A stretch of 64,000 nucleotides of DNA from Marisa cornuarietis. Lineage: Eukaryota > Mollusca > Gastropoda > Architaenioglossa > Ampullariidae. The translations under genes were made by a program, and so were the position numbers. Numbering within the stretch: position 1 is the stretch's first letter; each line of letters opens with the position of its first letter. The notes beneath the pieces were generated by a model that searched no databases, was not told where the DNA came from, and was given only the letters and a program-made list of their open reading frames with translations. The stretch covers positions 14,073,501-14,137,500 of the forward strand of contig SMMW01000003.1 of NCBI GenBank assembly GCA_004794655.1, given 5' to 3'. Positions 25,704 to 36,654 of this stretch are shown here, piece by piece.

Positions 25704-26134
25704 GACTTTATCTCTGTAGAAGGGAATTTTGGGTTGGTGCTCATTACAATTCATCCCATCTCAGGATAAAAGATAAATATGGTTCACTTAGTACATCCAG
25801 TAGCACAACAAATATATAAATGAGTAAAATTATCTGAAACGGGTAAGGTCACAGTGTCTTGTTAAAGTTTGTAAACTATATATCAAAAAAGATTAGTTCA
25901 CTGTTTAAGAACGAGGAACGTCACACTCCCCTTTTTAAAGTTTGTAAATTTAATCAACAAAAATTAGACAGCATAGGAAATGGTAAACATGCATTCAGTA
26001 TGTTTTCATTTTTCTTTTTTTTTTTTGGGGGGGGTGATACATCAGTCAGAGGCAAAGATATAATAGGGAAAGGCAAAAACATAAGTGATGCATTTAAAGA
26101 GTGCTACTCTGTGATAAATATTATCAGACTGATG

Positions 26135-27015
26135 TTAGTTTTGTCCACTTCTCACGATCTCCCACAATTTCCGGGCCGCTTCTAGATCATTAGCCAGTGG
26201 ATGAACAGAGTCTTCTGCCAAACGGCATTCAGCATAATATTTCCCAGACTGCCCTTTAACCTCATCAGACACGGCACAGTAAATAGTTGTCTGGGCTCCG
26301 ACTTCTGAGCTCTGTGACAGACGATTTTAGCAACAATAGTAAAGACAGCATATGACAAAGAAGACAAAAAGTGACGAGGACACAAGAATATCACAACATA
26401 AGGCATTTAATCTAACAAAGCTAAAATAAGTGCTTCAGTAAGGAGATATTCGTAAAAAGAGCATTAAGAAGTGTTGTACTTACCTGTAGTATTAGCTTAA
26501 GAGGTGACGCCAGGAGCTTGATAATCATGGGAAGTCTTTGCCCTATGCTGGTCCTAACATGACCCGGATACACTGCATAGGCCGTAACACCTGTAGATGT
26601 GGACACATACAGTATGAGTAGCCATCAATAGCAATGAAGTTAAACATAAGAAGAAACCTGAAGAAACAGTACACTTCATAGTCCACTATGTCTTAATAGT
26701 CCATTATTAGGCAATCCTAGGAGCAGCAAAAACACAACAGAACAGACTTCTACCTATCAAAACTGTTCTATGGCTGGAACTGTTGTGTTAATAGCGGCAT
26801 TTGCAGCCTGCATTACAGTTTTTCAAGTGAATTGTGGAAGCTGGGAGAAACTTCTTGCTACATAACTGTACTTTCATATCCCATTCTACAGACAACTCAT
26901 TATGACAACTCATAACTCGTGTTATGTTGTGTGCATCCGTGTGTATGGGTGAAATGTTTTTGTTGTAAAGTTCCATGAGCTTGCCCATAGAACCCAGAAA
27001 TGGCGCTATATAACT

Positions 27016-27073
<58 letters not shown>

Positions 27074-29475
27074 GAAAAGGATGTAAAGCCTGCAAAGCAT
27101 AGTCCCTGGCTGAAGGCTATGGCTTTTCAGTTTGCATCAATTTTCAGTTCTCCATTTTAGAGCAACAGCAGGTTCAAAGGTGGAAAGGTCGGGGAAAAAA
27201 GAATACCTGAACCAGCCAAGCGGCGAGCCAGTTCTCGAGTGAAGAGAACAATGGCTAGTTTTGTAGTGTTATACTTTCGAAACGGTGACACAGAAGTCTC
27301 GTTCAGTGAGTATTCCATGTCTGCTGTTGTCATCCTTGAGTACTTATGTGCAATAGAGGATAGGTTCACAATCCGACTGGGTGTGGACTTCTTCAGCAAA
27401 TCTTTTTCATGATAATAAAAACAAAATCTTCAGTTTGGATTTCCGTACCATGTCATGCCAAAAGGCTTAACTTCTCTTTTAAGATGATTTAGCAGAATAT
27501 TTGTTTCTTTCATTAGGTTTTCACTTACAGAAAGTTCACAGTGCTGTCTCAAGTCAGAAATCTACATGGCGCTTAGACTTATTTAAGTTTCAAGTACATT
27601 AAAATGATGTGCATTGAAAAGCATTATAGTTACCAAGATGAGAATGGCAGTAGCAAAAGTGTCAAACGAAAAAGAATGGAGATATACTGCACAGGAAAAA
27701 ACCCCACAGAAATTCATTCGCCACATGACACATCAACAAGTAGATCAAACATGATGTGCCTCCTCTCAAGACCTGCGCCCCAGCACTTTATGGTGCAAAA
27801 TATGTCTTAGCTCAGTAACTGAATTTTTATTTCCTAATATTCTGTAGAAATACGCACAATAGTGGAGACGCTTCTTCCTTCAGCTCAACAGTATCAAGCA
27901 TGTAGGTTAGCAGCTATAACTAACTTCCAACAATAACCTTTTTGAGGAAGTGAAGATGCTCATAAAACATTAACTTCACGCCGACAAATATAGTATGTTT
28001 TTAAATAATATTATTACCAAGCAGTTTCACTGTCAGAAGGAACGAACCAAAGTAATTGACAGCCATGTTGAGTTCCAAACCATCCTCTGTTATGTTTTGC
28101 TCCAGATCTGAAAAGAAGTCCGCATTTATTAAGCAACAACGATAATCAGACATGAGATATTTGCGTTTTATAAATTTAAAAAAATTAATTAACTTCTTGG
28201 GGACAAGCCAATAGAATGACCAACTATGGCATTTAGTGAAAAGTCTTCCAAGCAATAAAACTGTGTAATTGAATAAGTGTGTCGGGGTGTGGTGTAGGAA
28301 AATATATTTGTTAACAAACCAAACTTCGAATCGTCTGTGCCTGAGAAGGTGTTTCTCAGTCTACTAATAATTTCTTACATAAGTGTCATCTTTTCTTGTT
28401 TCCTAAGTAGATAAAGATGAAGAGGACTCACTAAGGGCTCCAGCATTGTTCACCAAGATGTCCAGCAGACTTTCTTGCTTCATTTCTTGGACAAACTGAA
28501 GAACAGAGGCCATGTTGCCCAAGTCCACCAAGCGAACTACCACATTTTCATTCCCAGTGGCCTTCACTATCTCAGCTTTGGCCTTATCTGCTCGCTGCTT
28601 GTTTCGACATGCAAGTATGACTCTTGCATTTCGTCTTGCCATGTCAAGAGCCGTATAGTAGCCGATGCCTGAAATTGGTTAGTCTTTTTTATACACATTA
28701 TTCTTAAATTCTTCACGACAAGCCACTTCCTGCAGTCACTACATTTAAATATTGAAATAACCTTACCTGTTGTAAATCCCAGTTGTAAGCAAAATTAAAA
28801 CCACAGACAATTCGTAGATGGACATTTCTTGTATATTTCAACTGCTGAAATAATTATTGTCATTAGAACTTTGATGCATTGTGTATTACTTGTATACTAT
28901 AGAACAAAAGATCGATGCCTTAAACACTGAAAGAAATAAGATTAGCAAGCAAGTACACCACTCCTAGTAGCAGAACTGAATCTGCACTGACAACAAAACT
29001 GGTTTCATGCGTCATCACCTAAATAAGTGGATGAATGAGAAAAATGGCTTTGGGTCATCATCTGAAAGTAAAACAAATTTGTTTAATATCCATGATGATA
29101 AATATTCACCTTAAACAAGAAAAGTCTTTTCTCGTCAACATATATCAGCTAGTTTCCTCTTGGGCAATATAGAAGTTTACACAAGGCAGCTCCTGTTGGC
29201 AATCTTGGTCACTGGGACCAATGGTTGCCAACAGCTCACCTGAAGTAGACCTGTGGCACCTCTTGGCACTGATGACAATGACGTCGCGTACCTGAGTTAG
29301 CTCCGGTGACAATGACGGTTTTCCCAGTCAGGTCGGTTTTACTGCTGCATCTTTCAAACCTCCGCAGTCTGAAGAACCCATATGCCAACACTGTGGTAGT
29401 TCCCACTATGAGTGCAACGACCCATGTTGTCCTGTCACTTGCACTAAGCCAACCAGCGACTGACATTGTTGACAT
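26135..29475 (-). CDS. Retinol dehydrogenase-like short-chain dehydrogenase/reductase, 6 exons, 329 aa
   Basis: Classical SDR of the RDH11/12/13/14 type: an NAD(P)(H)-dependent, membrane-anchored oxidoreductase, in vertebrates acting on retinoids and other hydrophobic aldehydes. Exons: 29475-29292, 28668-28432, 28107-28018, 27401-27207, 26590-26484, 26311-26135 (TAA); total 990 nt. Residues ~17-35 form a hydrophobic signal anchor. The cofactor motif TGANSGIG is at 57-64, NNAG at 135-138, the catalytic serine in NLSS at 183-186, and YNTTK (YxxxK) at 214-218. C-terminal SGKYYAECR matches the RDH11-14 group. All catalytic residues are present. The exon 4 acceptor has a poor pyrimidine tract (ends GAAAAAG), but both phase and protein alignment support it. 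I cannot separate RDH12 from RDH13/14 orthology by eye, so no symbol is given. The 5' flank is partly duplicated at 31.8-32.5 kb. Confidence 0.93.
27018..27071. repeat. (ATT)n microsatellite in dehydrogenase intron 4
   Basis: About 17 ATT units. Confidence 0.95.
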
Positions 29476-31018
29476 GATTCACCCTGCAACAAGCATAACT
29501 TAGTATACACAATGACCAACTTGCTGTTGTTGTTGTTGCCAGTATTCTTTTGTAACGGGAGCGCTTGTTTTGGGACAGCAAATACTGTTAGTGCTCCCTC
29601 AACCCTGCACCCCCTTCCGTTCCCTTGAGGCCATGAACGGATTTATTTTCGTAACCATCTCAGTGAAGGCAAACACTTCAGAAGTGTGACTTCAAAATAC
29701 CTTGACAGTTTGCGCTGAGCCAAACACGGGTTTCAATCATTGCCATCAATGAAACCTTAAAAACTATCAAAGGCTACATAAAGGTTGTGGTGACAGACAA
29801 AATAAGCCCTAAAACTGATGACAGATACAATAAGTTATGGCTCAAAACATGTGTACGATTTTGTCCTCGTATGAACTAAATAAGTATATGTTCCATGGGC
29901 GAATGAAATGTGTCGTCTCGCGCACAGTGAAATAGCTAATGAAAGCGGTTGTGAAACAGCACACATGACGAGAGTGAGAAGCCATCCGACACGGAGATGA
30001 ACGACACAACAAAGAGAAAACACTTTGGAAATAGCAGGGTCTTTTATGCACTCTAAGGTCGGATAAGTGTGGGTGTGTGGTAGATGGAAGGGATAAAGAA
30101 CGCAACGTGAGGTACATTAGACTTCTCGGTAGTACACCCGACGAGTAAGAGCTAGAACTGCAATGTGTTGAGAACTTCTGTCCTTTTCCCTGGAACAACA
30201 ACGAGGACCGGACTGATTGCCGCTATAGGACTTTTAGGAACCGCGACTAAATGGCTCGTGACTTCTTGTCCCTGCTCACCTGCAGTGTTACGACTGCCGC
30301 TCAGATCGAACTTGAAATACAGTTCATGATGGACTGGCCTTCTGCTAGCTCTCCCAACATTGCTTGCTGGATGGCAGACGATCATGAGGTGCATTATCAC
30401 CGTGCGTCTCTTAATTTGACGGTTGGTGCGATGTCATATGAAATACAGCCACCATACGTTTCTTTCCACAGAGCGACATGCAGTGTTCCCATTCTAGAGA
30501 GATAACTTCCATTGACCGTAATTTGACCCCATCGCAACAAATCCAGGCATCTAGCCACCTTATGCTTGCGTTTATTTTTCTTTCTAAAAATAGAGATTTC
30601 CACAAACGCAGCTGTATACATTTATCAATTTTGCTTACATATTGGGCAAAGCATTTCATGCCTAAAAGTGCACTATCAACATTTCAGCAAGAGTTGACAC
30701 CAGAAACAAGAACTATATATTACTGGTCGACAAGTTTCTCTTCCGGGAACAAAATGCGAGCACAAGGCAGTCGACGTAGTCAAGTCTGTATCAAAGGGCA
30801 ACCCATACCAAACGAGTTTCGTTGCACTTTTATATCGGGCTGTCATTAAAAAAGAAATACAGTACTCTACCTTTTCGCCTGTTTTCCTGGCGGCCGCGTT
30901 TCCAAAAGTGTCAGGAGTCGAACGAAACCGAGATAATATATTCGCTGTTCACATTCTCATTGGAGAAAACCACTGACAGTCAGGACCATTGGCCAAGTTG
31001 TCACCGCGTTAACGACCA

Positions 31019-31291
31019 GGGGCCAGTTGCACAACACATCTCGAATTTTAAACATTTTTAGGCCTTAAATCTTTTTTAGATAAGCAGTTTAAAGTGCACA
31101 CCACAATTTTAGAATTTTTAAAACTAAAACTGCTTTAAGTAAGATAAAGTTGTTTAAGTCTGACTTTCTGTCCTGTCAATACAATTTTTTTTGTATGTTT
31201 TTGTGCAATGCATCTAAATGGCAGAGAAGATATTTTGCTTCTTTAGAACAGTTTTAAGGTTTAGAAACATGTTGTGCAACCAGCGCCTGAG
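31019..31291. mobile_element. Short inverted-repeat element, uninterrupted copy
   Basis: Begins GGGGCCAGTTGCACAACACA and ends ACATGTTGTGCAACCAGCGCC, so the two ends are inverted copies. Its first 233 bp recur in reverse orientation at 32,604-32,834, and its last ~42 bp recur at ~22,674-22,707. No coding content. Confidence 0.7.
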
Positions 31292-31846
31292 CAGTGAAAG
31301 TGTGAAGCTTGGTGAACTGAGGAGGTGTAGACTGATAATAATCGTTGATAATCACAGGTTAACGACAAACGAGAAGGGTTGTGGGCTAGGAAGTAGAAGC
31401 GAAGAATGGTAACTTAATTTGTTCAGTAGTGTACTGGAAGTGGTTAGGCGTGAAAAAGGAACAACTGGTAAGCGTGACAGGGAGGGCCCCTGACCTAAGC
31501 AGCAGTAATCAAGGTGCTCATGACACGTGTGTGATCAGTGCCTATCCTGACTCTCCTCCCCCCCACCCACAAAAAATGAGGGTGCTTATATGGACGCCAG
31601 CAAAAGACGGGGAGGAGTGGGAACAGTGTTGACTGAATGGAGTATATTTGAGAGACAAGAGCTTGGTGATGCCGCCATCAATTGCAAAGAAGTCGAAGAG
31701 AATGGTTAGGGGAGTTAAAATAGGCAAGGGAGTATATATATATAATTATTTTGGCCTTTTGCATGTTAGCGAAGACAGGAGTTGGTGAGTGGTAATAGAC
31801 TCAAGTCACACACGACAAAGATGTCAACAGAGAGCATTTGTTGACA

Positions 31847-32515
31847 TTGCTCCCTCATCCCTGCACCCCCTTCCCATCCCTTGACCTGGCCATCCACGCG
31901 GTCGCCGCCTGAACGGATTTGTTATCGTAACCATCTCAGTGATGGCCTGCAACACTTCAGAAGTGTGACTTCAGAGACCTTGATAGTCGGCGCTAAGCCA
32001 AACACGGGTTTCAATCATTGCCAGCCATGAAACCTTACTATCAAGGGGTGGGTTGTGGTGTCAGACAAAATAAGCCCTAAAACTGATGACAGATACAATA
32101 ATTAGTTATGGCTCAAAACAACCGAGACAATGTGAAACTATTAAGTAGGTTAGCTTAGAGTTAGACAACCTTCACTGAGACGTTTACGAAAAAAACAAAA
32201 CAAAAATAACAAAAAAACAAAAAACAAAACAAAACAGGCACCCTGCTTACCGCAGCACGATTGGGCCATTCGTTCCCTTTCTTATTGCTCAATTTGGGAG
32301 AAGGTACTTTTGCACCGTGTAGGTCTTGTTCGCTGTCAAGTGGCTCACCTACCTCGAAATCCCTATGCTCTCCCCTTATAGTCATCGGTAACCCAATTAG
32401 TAACATTGTTGACATGATTCACCCTGCAACAAGCATAACTTGGTATACACAATGACCAACTTTTTGTTGTTGTTAGTATTCTTTTGTAACGGGAGCACTT
32501 GTTTTGGGACTGCAT
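31847..32515. repeat. Rearranged duplicate of the dehydrogenase 5' flank
   Basis: 31,847-32,122 matches 29,590-29,858 (shared ACGGGTTTCAATCATTGCCA and AATAAGCCCTAAAACTGATG). 32,395-32,510 matches 29,457-29,572, including the dehydrogenase start region (ACATTGTTGACATGATTCAC). Both are in the same orientation as the originals but in swapped order. The duplicate start codon (32,415, minus strand) opens a different 50-60 codon frame with a GTAAGC donor near 32,250. That donor is phase 0, whereas exon 2 of the dehydrogenase needs one base, so it is not a usable in-frame alternative first exon. Confidence 0.75.
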
Positions 32516-32603
32516 GTGCGAATGCCGTTTACTGTCACCAGGGAGTTTTGCCCCCCCCCCCAGTGCCCTCCCCCCCAGAGCCGAAGATCTTCCTACGCCA
32601 CTG
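32515..32603. mobile_element. hAT-like short element end
   Basis: Near-copy of 25,620-25,703 ending CTTCCTACGCCACTG. It lies between the duplicated dehydrogenase flank and the partial inverted-repeat element. Confidence 0.55.
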
Positions 32604-32834
32604 CTGTTCTAAAGAAGCAAAATCTCTTCTTATAGCCATTTTGATTCATTGCAGAAAAGCATACCAAAAATTGTACTGACAGAACGGAAAGTCAGACTTA
32701 AACAACTTTATCTTACTAAGTAGTTTTAGTTTTAAAAATTCTAAAATTGTGGTGTGCACTTTGAACTGATTATCTAAATAGAGTTAAGGCCTTATAAGTG
32801 TTTAAAATTAGAAATGTGTTGTGCAACTGGCCCC
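32604..32834. mobile_element. Short inverted-repeat element, partial inverted copy
   Basis: Reverse complement of 31,019-31,251 at roughly 85-90 percent identity by eye, ending CAACTGGCCCC. It starts exactly where a CAGTGGCGTAGGAAG-ended element stops (32,603). Confidence 0.7.
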
Positions 32835-33263
32835 TAACCTGTATTATATTTCTTAAAACGTTTGCTGCTACAGACAACAGATCGGCACATCAATTATCTC
32901 TTTTTTATATACTTTATTTAACAAATGAGGTAAACATGCACAAAAATCGACAGTTTGATATATATATATATAGGAACTCGAAATTCGATAAAAGAAACAG
33001 AAATAATTATAATTGATATATTATATATGGATAATAATAATAAGGTAAATTTGAAGGGATACACAAGTAACGTCCATTATGGGATAGACAGGACACAGAC
33101 GACTGAGAGGAGTACATGACGGGATACAACGTGTTCCTCGTCCTGTGCCTGTGTCGCGTGCCCCGATGTCTGGGACGACTGACCGTCTTGGGATGATCTG
33201 CGCATGCGCATAAAGTCAAAGTTCATTACCGGTAGCCGCAACACGCGAAAGCGACGAGAAGTA

Positions 33264-34623
33264 CATAAAAGCCTATTCTCACGCTGCAATCACAGAGCTT
33301 TTCGAGTTTTGCACACGGCTGCGAGGGGGCTTTGCATCAAGGTTTTCAGCGATAGGACGTGGTTCTATTTTCTTGCCGAGCCTGACCTACATTACATGGC
33401 TGTAGAAAATCGGAATGCTTGAACACAGTCGCCTCCCTTTTACCAGACTAGATAATTATAGAGAGGGTGAACGCGTTCTTTGTGCTTGCCTAAGAAAAGT
33501 ATTGACGCAGTTGCGTCCCTTCGAAGCTTGATGCTACGCGACAGTTCTGCTGCTATCAACCACTACTAAACAAAGTCGTCGCTATAGCAGCGTTTATTTT
33601 CAGAATGAATGCCTAGGTATTTGTGATATGAAATTACGTTCATCAAAGAACAGGTTTTTATGTCTTTTATTCATGGGAATTGCTTAGATGAGGGGAGTTT
33701 AGGAGAGTTTGAATACATGTATGAGCACAGAGTTAAATTTATTTAAAACCAATAAAATTATAATTTATGAATATGAGAAGAGAAGTTAAAAACAGACTTA
33801 CACATGAATAGAAACATGACACAAACATGCTCACAATCAGAAGACTTGTCCACATGTTGGGACAGATTTCTGTTTATATATTTGACATACAAACATGCAG
33901 CAATAAATTCTCACAAAATCATATGTAATAAACAGATCTATGTATATACATTCATATCCCTTATTGTAAGCACATTGGTGGAAAATTTAAAGAAAACAGC
34001 GAGGGACCATTTATGTACTTTAAATAAATATTTACAACATATCTATATATATAGTCTCTCTGCTTTTACCTCCAAATTAGAAAATGGTGATGTGGTCAGA
34101 GGAAAGGTGTACGAGTATGATTTGTATGTGGGAAAACTACCTGTGTCTGTTCAACACTGCCAATCCAGAGTATCTCAACCTGGATTAGGTCAAGAATGCC
34201 TGAATTTAAATTGCTCGTGCTCTGGGCAGCCTCCATCAAATATAAAAGTTCTTCAAACGTTGCAGACGACATTCGCAAAAGGCGTCTGCATTCTCTCGAG
34301 TCTTCCGAAGATATTTCTTTTAGAGGACATGAAAATAAGGCTTCTAAGGACTACCCACCCCTCGCCCAAATTTTTTTTCTCTCTCTCTCTCTCTCTCCCT
34401 ACTTCATTAAACAATATCATTAACGTAGCAGCAGTAGCTTCCGAAAGTATCTGATTGCCATTTTGTCGACTACCCACAATGCGCTGCGCGGATGACGTCA
34501 CCTCGCAGGACAATAGCGAGTGGACTTGTTACGTGAGAGTAGAACGGTACTGCAACGTTTCCTATCAAGCTAAATCTTGCACGCCCAAACCTTGAAAACG
34601 TTGCAGCGTGAGAATAGGCTTTC
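33264..34623. repeat. 22-bp inverted repeat pair bracketing 1.36 kb
   Basis: AAAGCCTATTCTCACGCTGCAA near 33,266-33,287 is exactly reverse-complemented near 34,601-34,622. The enclosed DNA holds the Harbinger N-terminal exons. It could be the termini of that element, but no 3-bp TWA target duplication is seen, so this stays tentative. Confidence 0.4.
34180..34461 (-). pseudogene. PIF/Harbinger transposase N-terminal exons (fragment)
   Basis: Two phase-compatible minus-strand pieces, 34461-34425 (MAIRYFRKLLLL, then donor GTTAATG) and 34343-34180 (donor GTTGAG), join to give KEISSEDSRECRRLLRMSSA followed by TFEELLYLM. The RMSSATFEELL block is the hallmark N-terminal segment of Harbinger (HARBI1-like) transposases. 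The DDE catalytic exons expected further left on the minus strand were not found; the DNA at 33.4-34.1 kb is AT-rich and unrecognised. The element therefore looks 3' truncated. Confidence 0.55.
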
Positions 34624-34935
34624 GGAAAAGGGAACATCGAGCCCGAGCGTTTGGGAGGAACAAAACGGTGACGACATCCTCGATGCAATTGTAGGGAAAG
34701 ACAAAGAGGGGTGAAAGGTGATAGGAAAGAGTTCTCTCCAAAATTCCTTCTGAGCCTTTGTTTACAATTTTGGTGAGGGTAAGGATTGTAGGTGACATTT
34801 TTTATGATTTTATTTTTCACATGATGTTTCGGTACAGCTTTGATATGGGGTAAGACGCGACGGCCATAGCAAAAATGGCTCGCGGCATTTGTCGTCTGCT
34901 CGCTCCACTCAATTGCCCAAATGTACCTAATTAAC

Positions 34936-34982
34936 TAAACCTAAACCTAACCCAAACCCTAACCCTACCCCAAACCCTAAGT
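34936..34982. repeat. Short interstitial telomere-like tract
   Basis: Degenerate CCCTAA-type repeats (CTAAACCTAAACCTAACCC, then AACCCTAACCCTACCCC) over ~45 bp, the reverse complement of the TTAGGG animal telomere repeat. Confidence 0.7.
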
Positions 34983-35392
34983 AACTAACTGGCTATAAAA
35001 GCAAGTGACATAATAATTGTCATTATGTTTATAGTTTCGTTATGGACTGGTTTTTAATTTTTATTTGTATGAATTTATAATTTTATAATAGAAAATGATT
35101 ACATAGGCCTACATTTGAAAATCAGCTGGATGTAGGAATTAAGGGAGGGGAGCAGTGAAACCTATGCTATCCTTTGGATGTTTACATCAAATTTATATTT
35201 GCTAATAATACACGGTTTACAGTCTTGGTAAGTGGTGACACTGCACCACCTGGTGCAATGGCTCAGTTTAACCTTGCCTCAAATGCAACCGTTATTTTGT
35301 TTTCATATATTGTTTATACATCAGCATATGCTTGTCGATGAATGATTTAATAAAGTACAATTTTTAAAACTTGTTTTTTTCCAGTGAATAAT

Positions 35393-36384
35393 ATGGATTC
35401 GTTTGTGGCAGGACTATATGCAACCCTGCCTTCAGTCTCAGGGAGTGGAGGAGGTAAACTGGCTAAATGAATTCATGTTTCATGTTGGCTCTGTTGTGAA
35501 GTTTGCGTGCAGAATGTTGCCACCACAAAAAATAATAGACAATACCTTAAAAGTTACATAGTGAAATTTATTTTGCTTTCAAACAGTCATCACACATTTT
35601 AAAACAAAAGCAAAATGAAATGTGAATAATTTACAGTCTACAAGAAGAGATAAAAGTGTGAAAGAGAAGGACAAGGCATATGGTGCAATATGTGAATTGG
35701 TATAATTTCAACATATTACTTGGATTTTGCAGTGACTGAACAAATTACTGAGAGTGCTAGACCCCTGACAACAGAGTCTGCACCCTGCTTAGACAGCAAG
35801 ATTTGCAACAAAGAAGATGGTAATTATTTTTATTTTAAAGTAAAATGTCAAGTGTTTTGTTATTCTTTTCAGGATAAATGATTTACAGGAAAATCGATAA
35901 TTACATCCATTTTTCGTTGGCACACATTTCTAGTCTATAATTGCATCCACACACAAATTAGATATATATATATACACACACACACACCCAAATGATAGTT
36001 TAAGTCAATTTTTGTAAGATTGATAATTTTCTGCCATATTAAACTAAATGAGTTTGTGGATCACATCACTTTTCTTTAGAATCCTACTGATGTATATGCA
36101 GAAATGTGATTGCCACTCTTGCAACCATCATTTACAACATAATCTTCTTTGCTTCTGCTCCAGAGTTTTCAAGAGCCTCCAAATCATTGGCAAACTTCAA
36201 CACATCGACACCACATTCCCTGGACTGCCGGAAAACCCTTCAAACAAAAAAAAGAAAAAGAGCCAGCAAAAGAAACAAAGAGCTAAAGCTCATTATAGAA
36301 CTTCTGAAAGAGCAAATGGAACTAGAAATTAAAAAAATGGAACTGGAAGTCTTGCTGCTGGAAACCCACAAAAGCAAGTATTAG
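35393..36384 (+). CDS. Intact 122-aa lysine-rich coiled-coil ORF, probably a Harbinger accessory protein
   Basis: Three exons with good splice sites, 35393-35453, 35733-35819 and 36164-36384 (TAG), give 369 nt in frame with no stops. The N-terminal half is Ser/Thr-rich without a recognised domain. The C-terminal ~55 residues are strongly basic and then amphipathic (KKRKRASKRNKELKLIIELL, then EQMELEIKKMELEVLLLE), predicting a nuclear localisation signal plus a coiled coil. Harbinger elements usually carry a second gene, a Myb/SANT-like protein that brings the transposase to the nucleus; ending in this kind of Lys/Leu helix and lying next to transposase exons fits that role. The DNA-binding trihelix itself is not visible. 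A related ORF lies at 39.98-40.29 kb. Function is inferred from context. Confidence 0.55.
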
Positions 36385-36654
36385 GAAGAGATGAATGAGA
36401 ATTAAAATTTGCAGTACTGTCAGTATATGCATTTGTGTATATTAAAGCGGATGTGTATACAGTTATATTTGTTTGAATTATGTCATTGATTTTTGAATGT
36501 GCAACTATTAATCTATTGTTTAAGTGATGTATATGAGGTTTTTTTTATCTCATATAAAAATAAAAGATATTCTGTAAACCAAATCCAGCTGTGTTTCTTC
36601 GCAGTTTTTCTTGTCTGTGCATGATGTATTCCATGTCACATTGTTCTCACTTTC

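Larger units (their letters stand above)
21610..26130. other. Intergenic, repeat debris only
   Basis: Apart from the short elements at 22.7 and 25.6 kb, this holds CA-rich, unusually GT-poor DNA at 23.2-23.9 kb with imperfect repeats of CAGCAATATTCCAAT and GAAACACAGCAACTGGCGAA, then CACGGGTCTATCCGTG at ~24,058, which looks like a hairpin end of an unidentified element. No coding exon was recognised. Confidence 0.55.

Noticed and set aside
32161..32415. Alternative first exon of the dehydrogenase
   Set aside because: It has an ATG and a GTAAGC donor, but the donor leaves phase 0 while exon 2 needs one base, so joining them shifts the frame; treated as part of the duplicated flank.
33804..34454. 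216-codon plus-strand ORF
   Set aside because: The longest uninterrupted plus-strand frame outside the DIRS element, but its N-terminal half is AT-rich low complexity and its C-terminal half is antisense to the Harbinger transposase exons.
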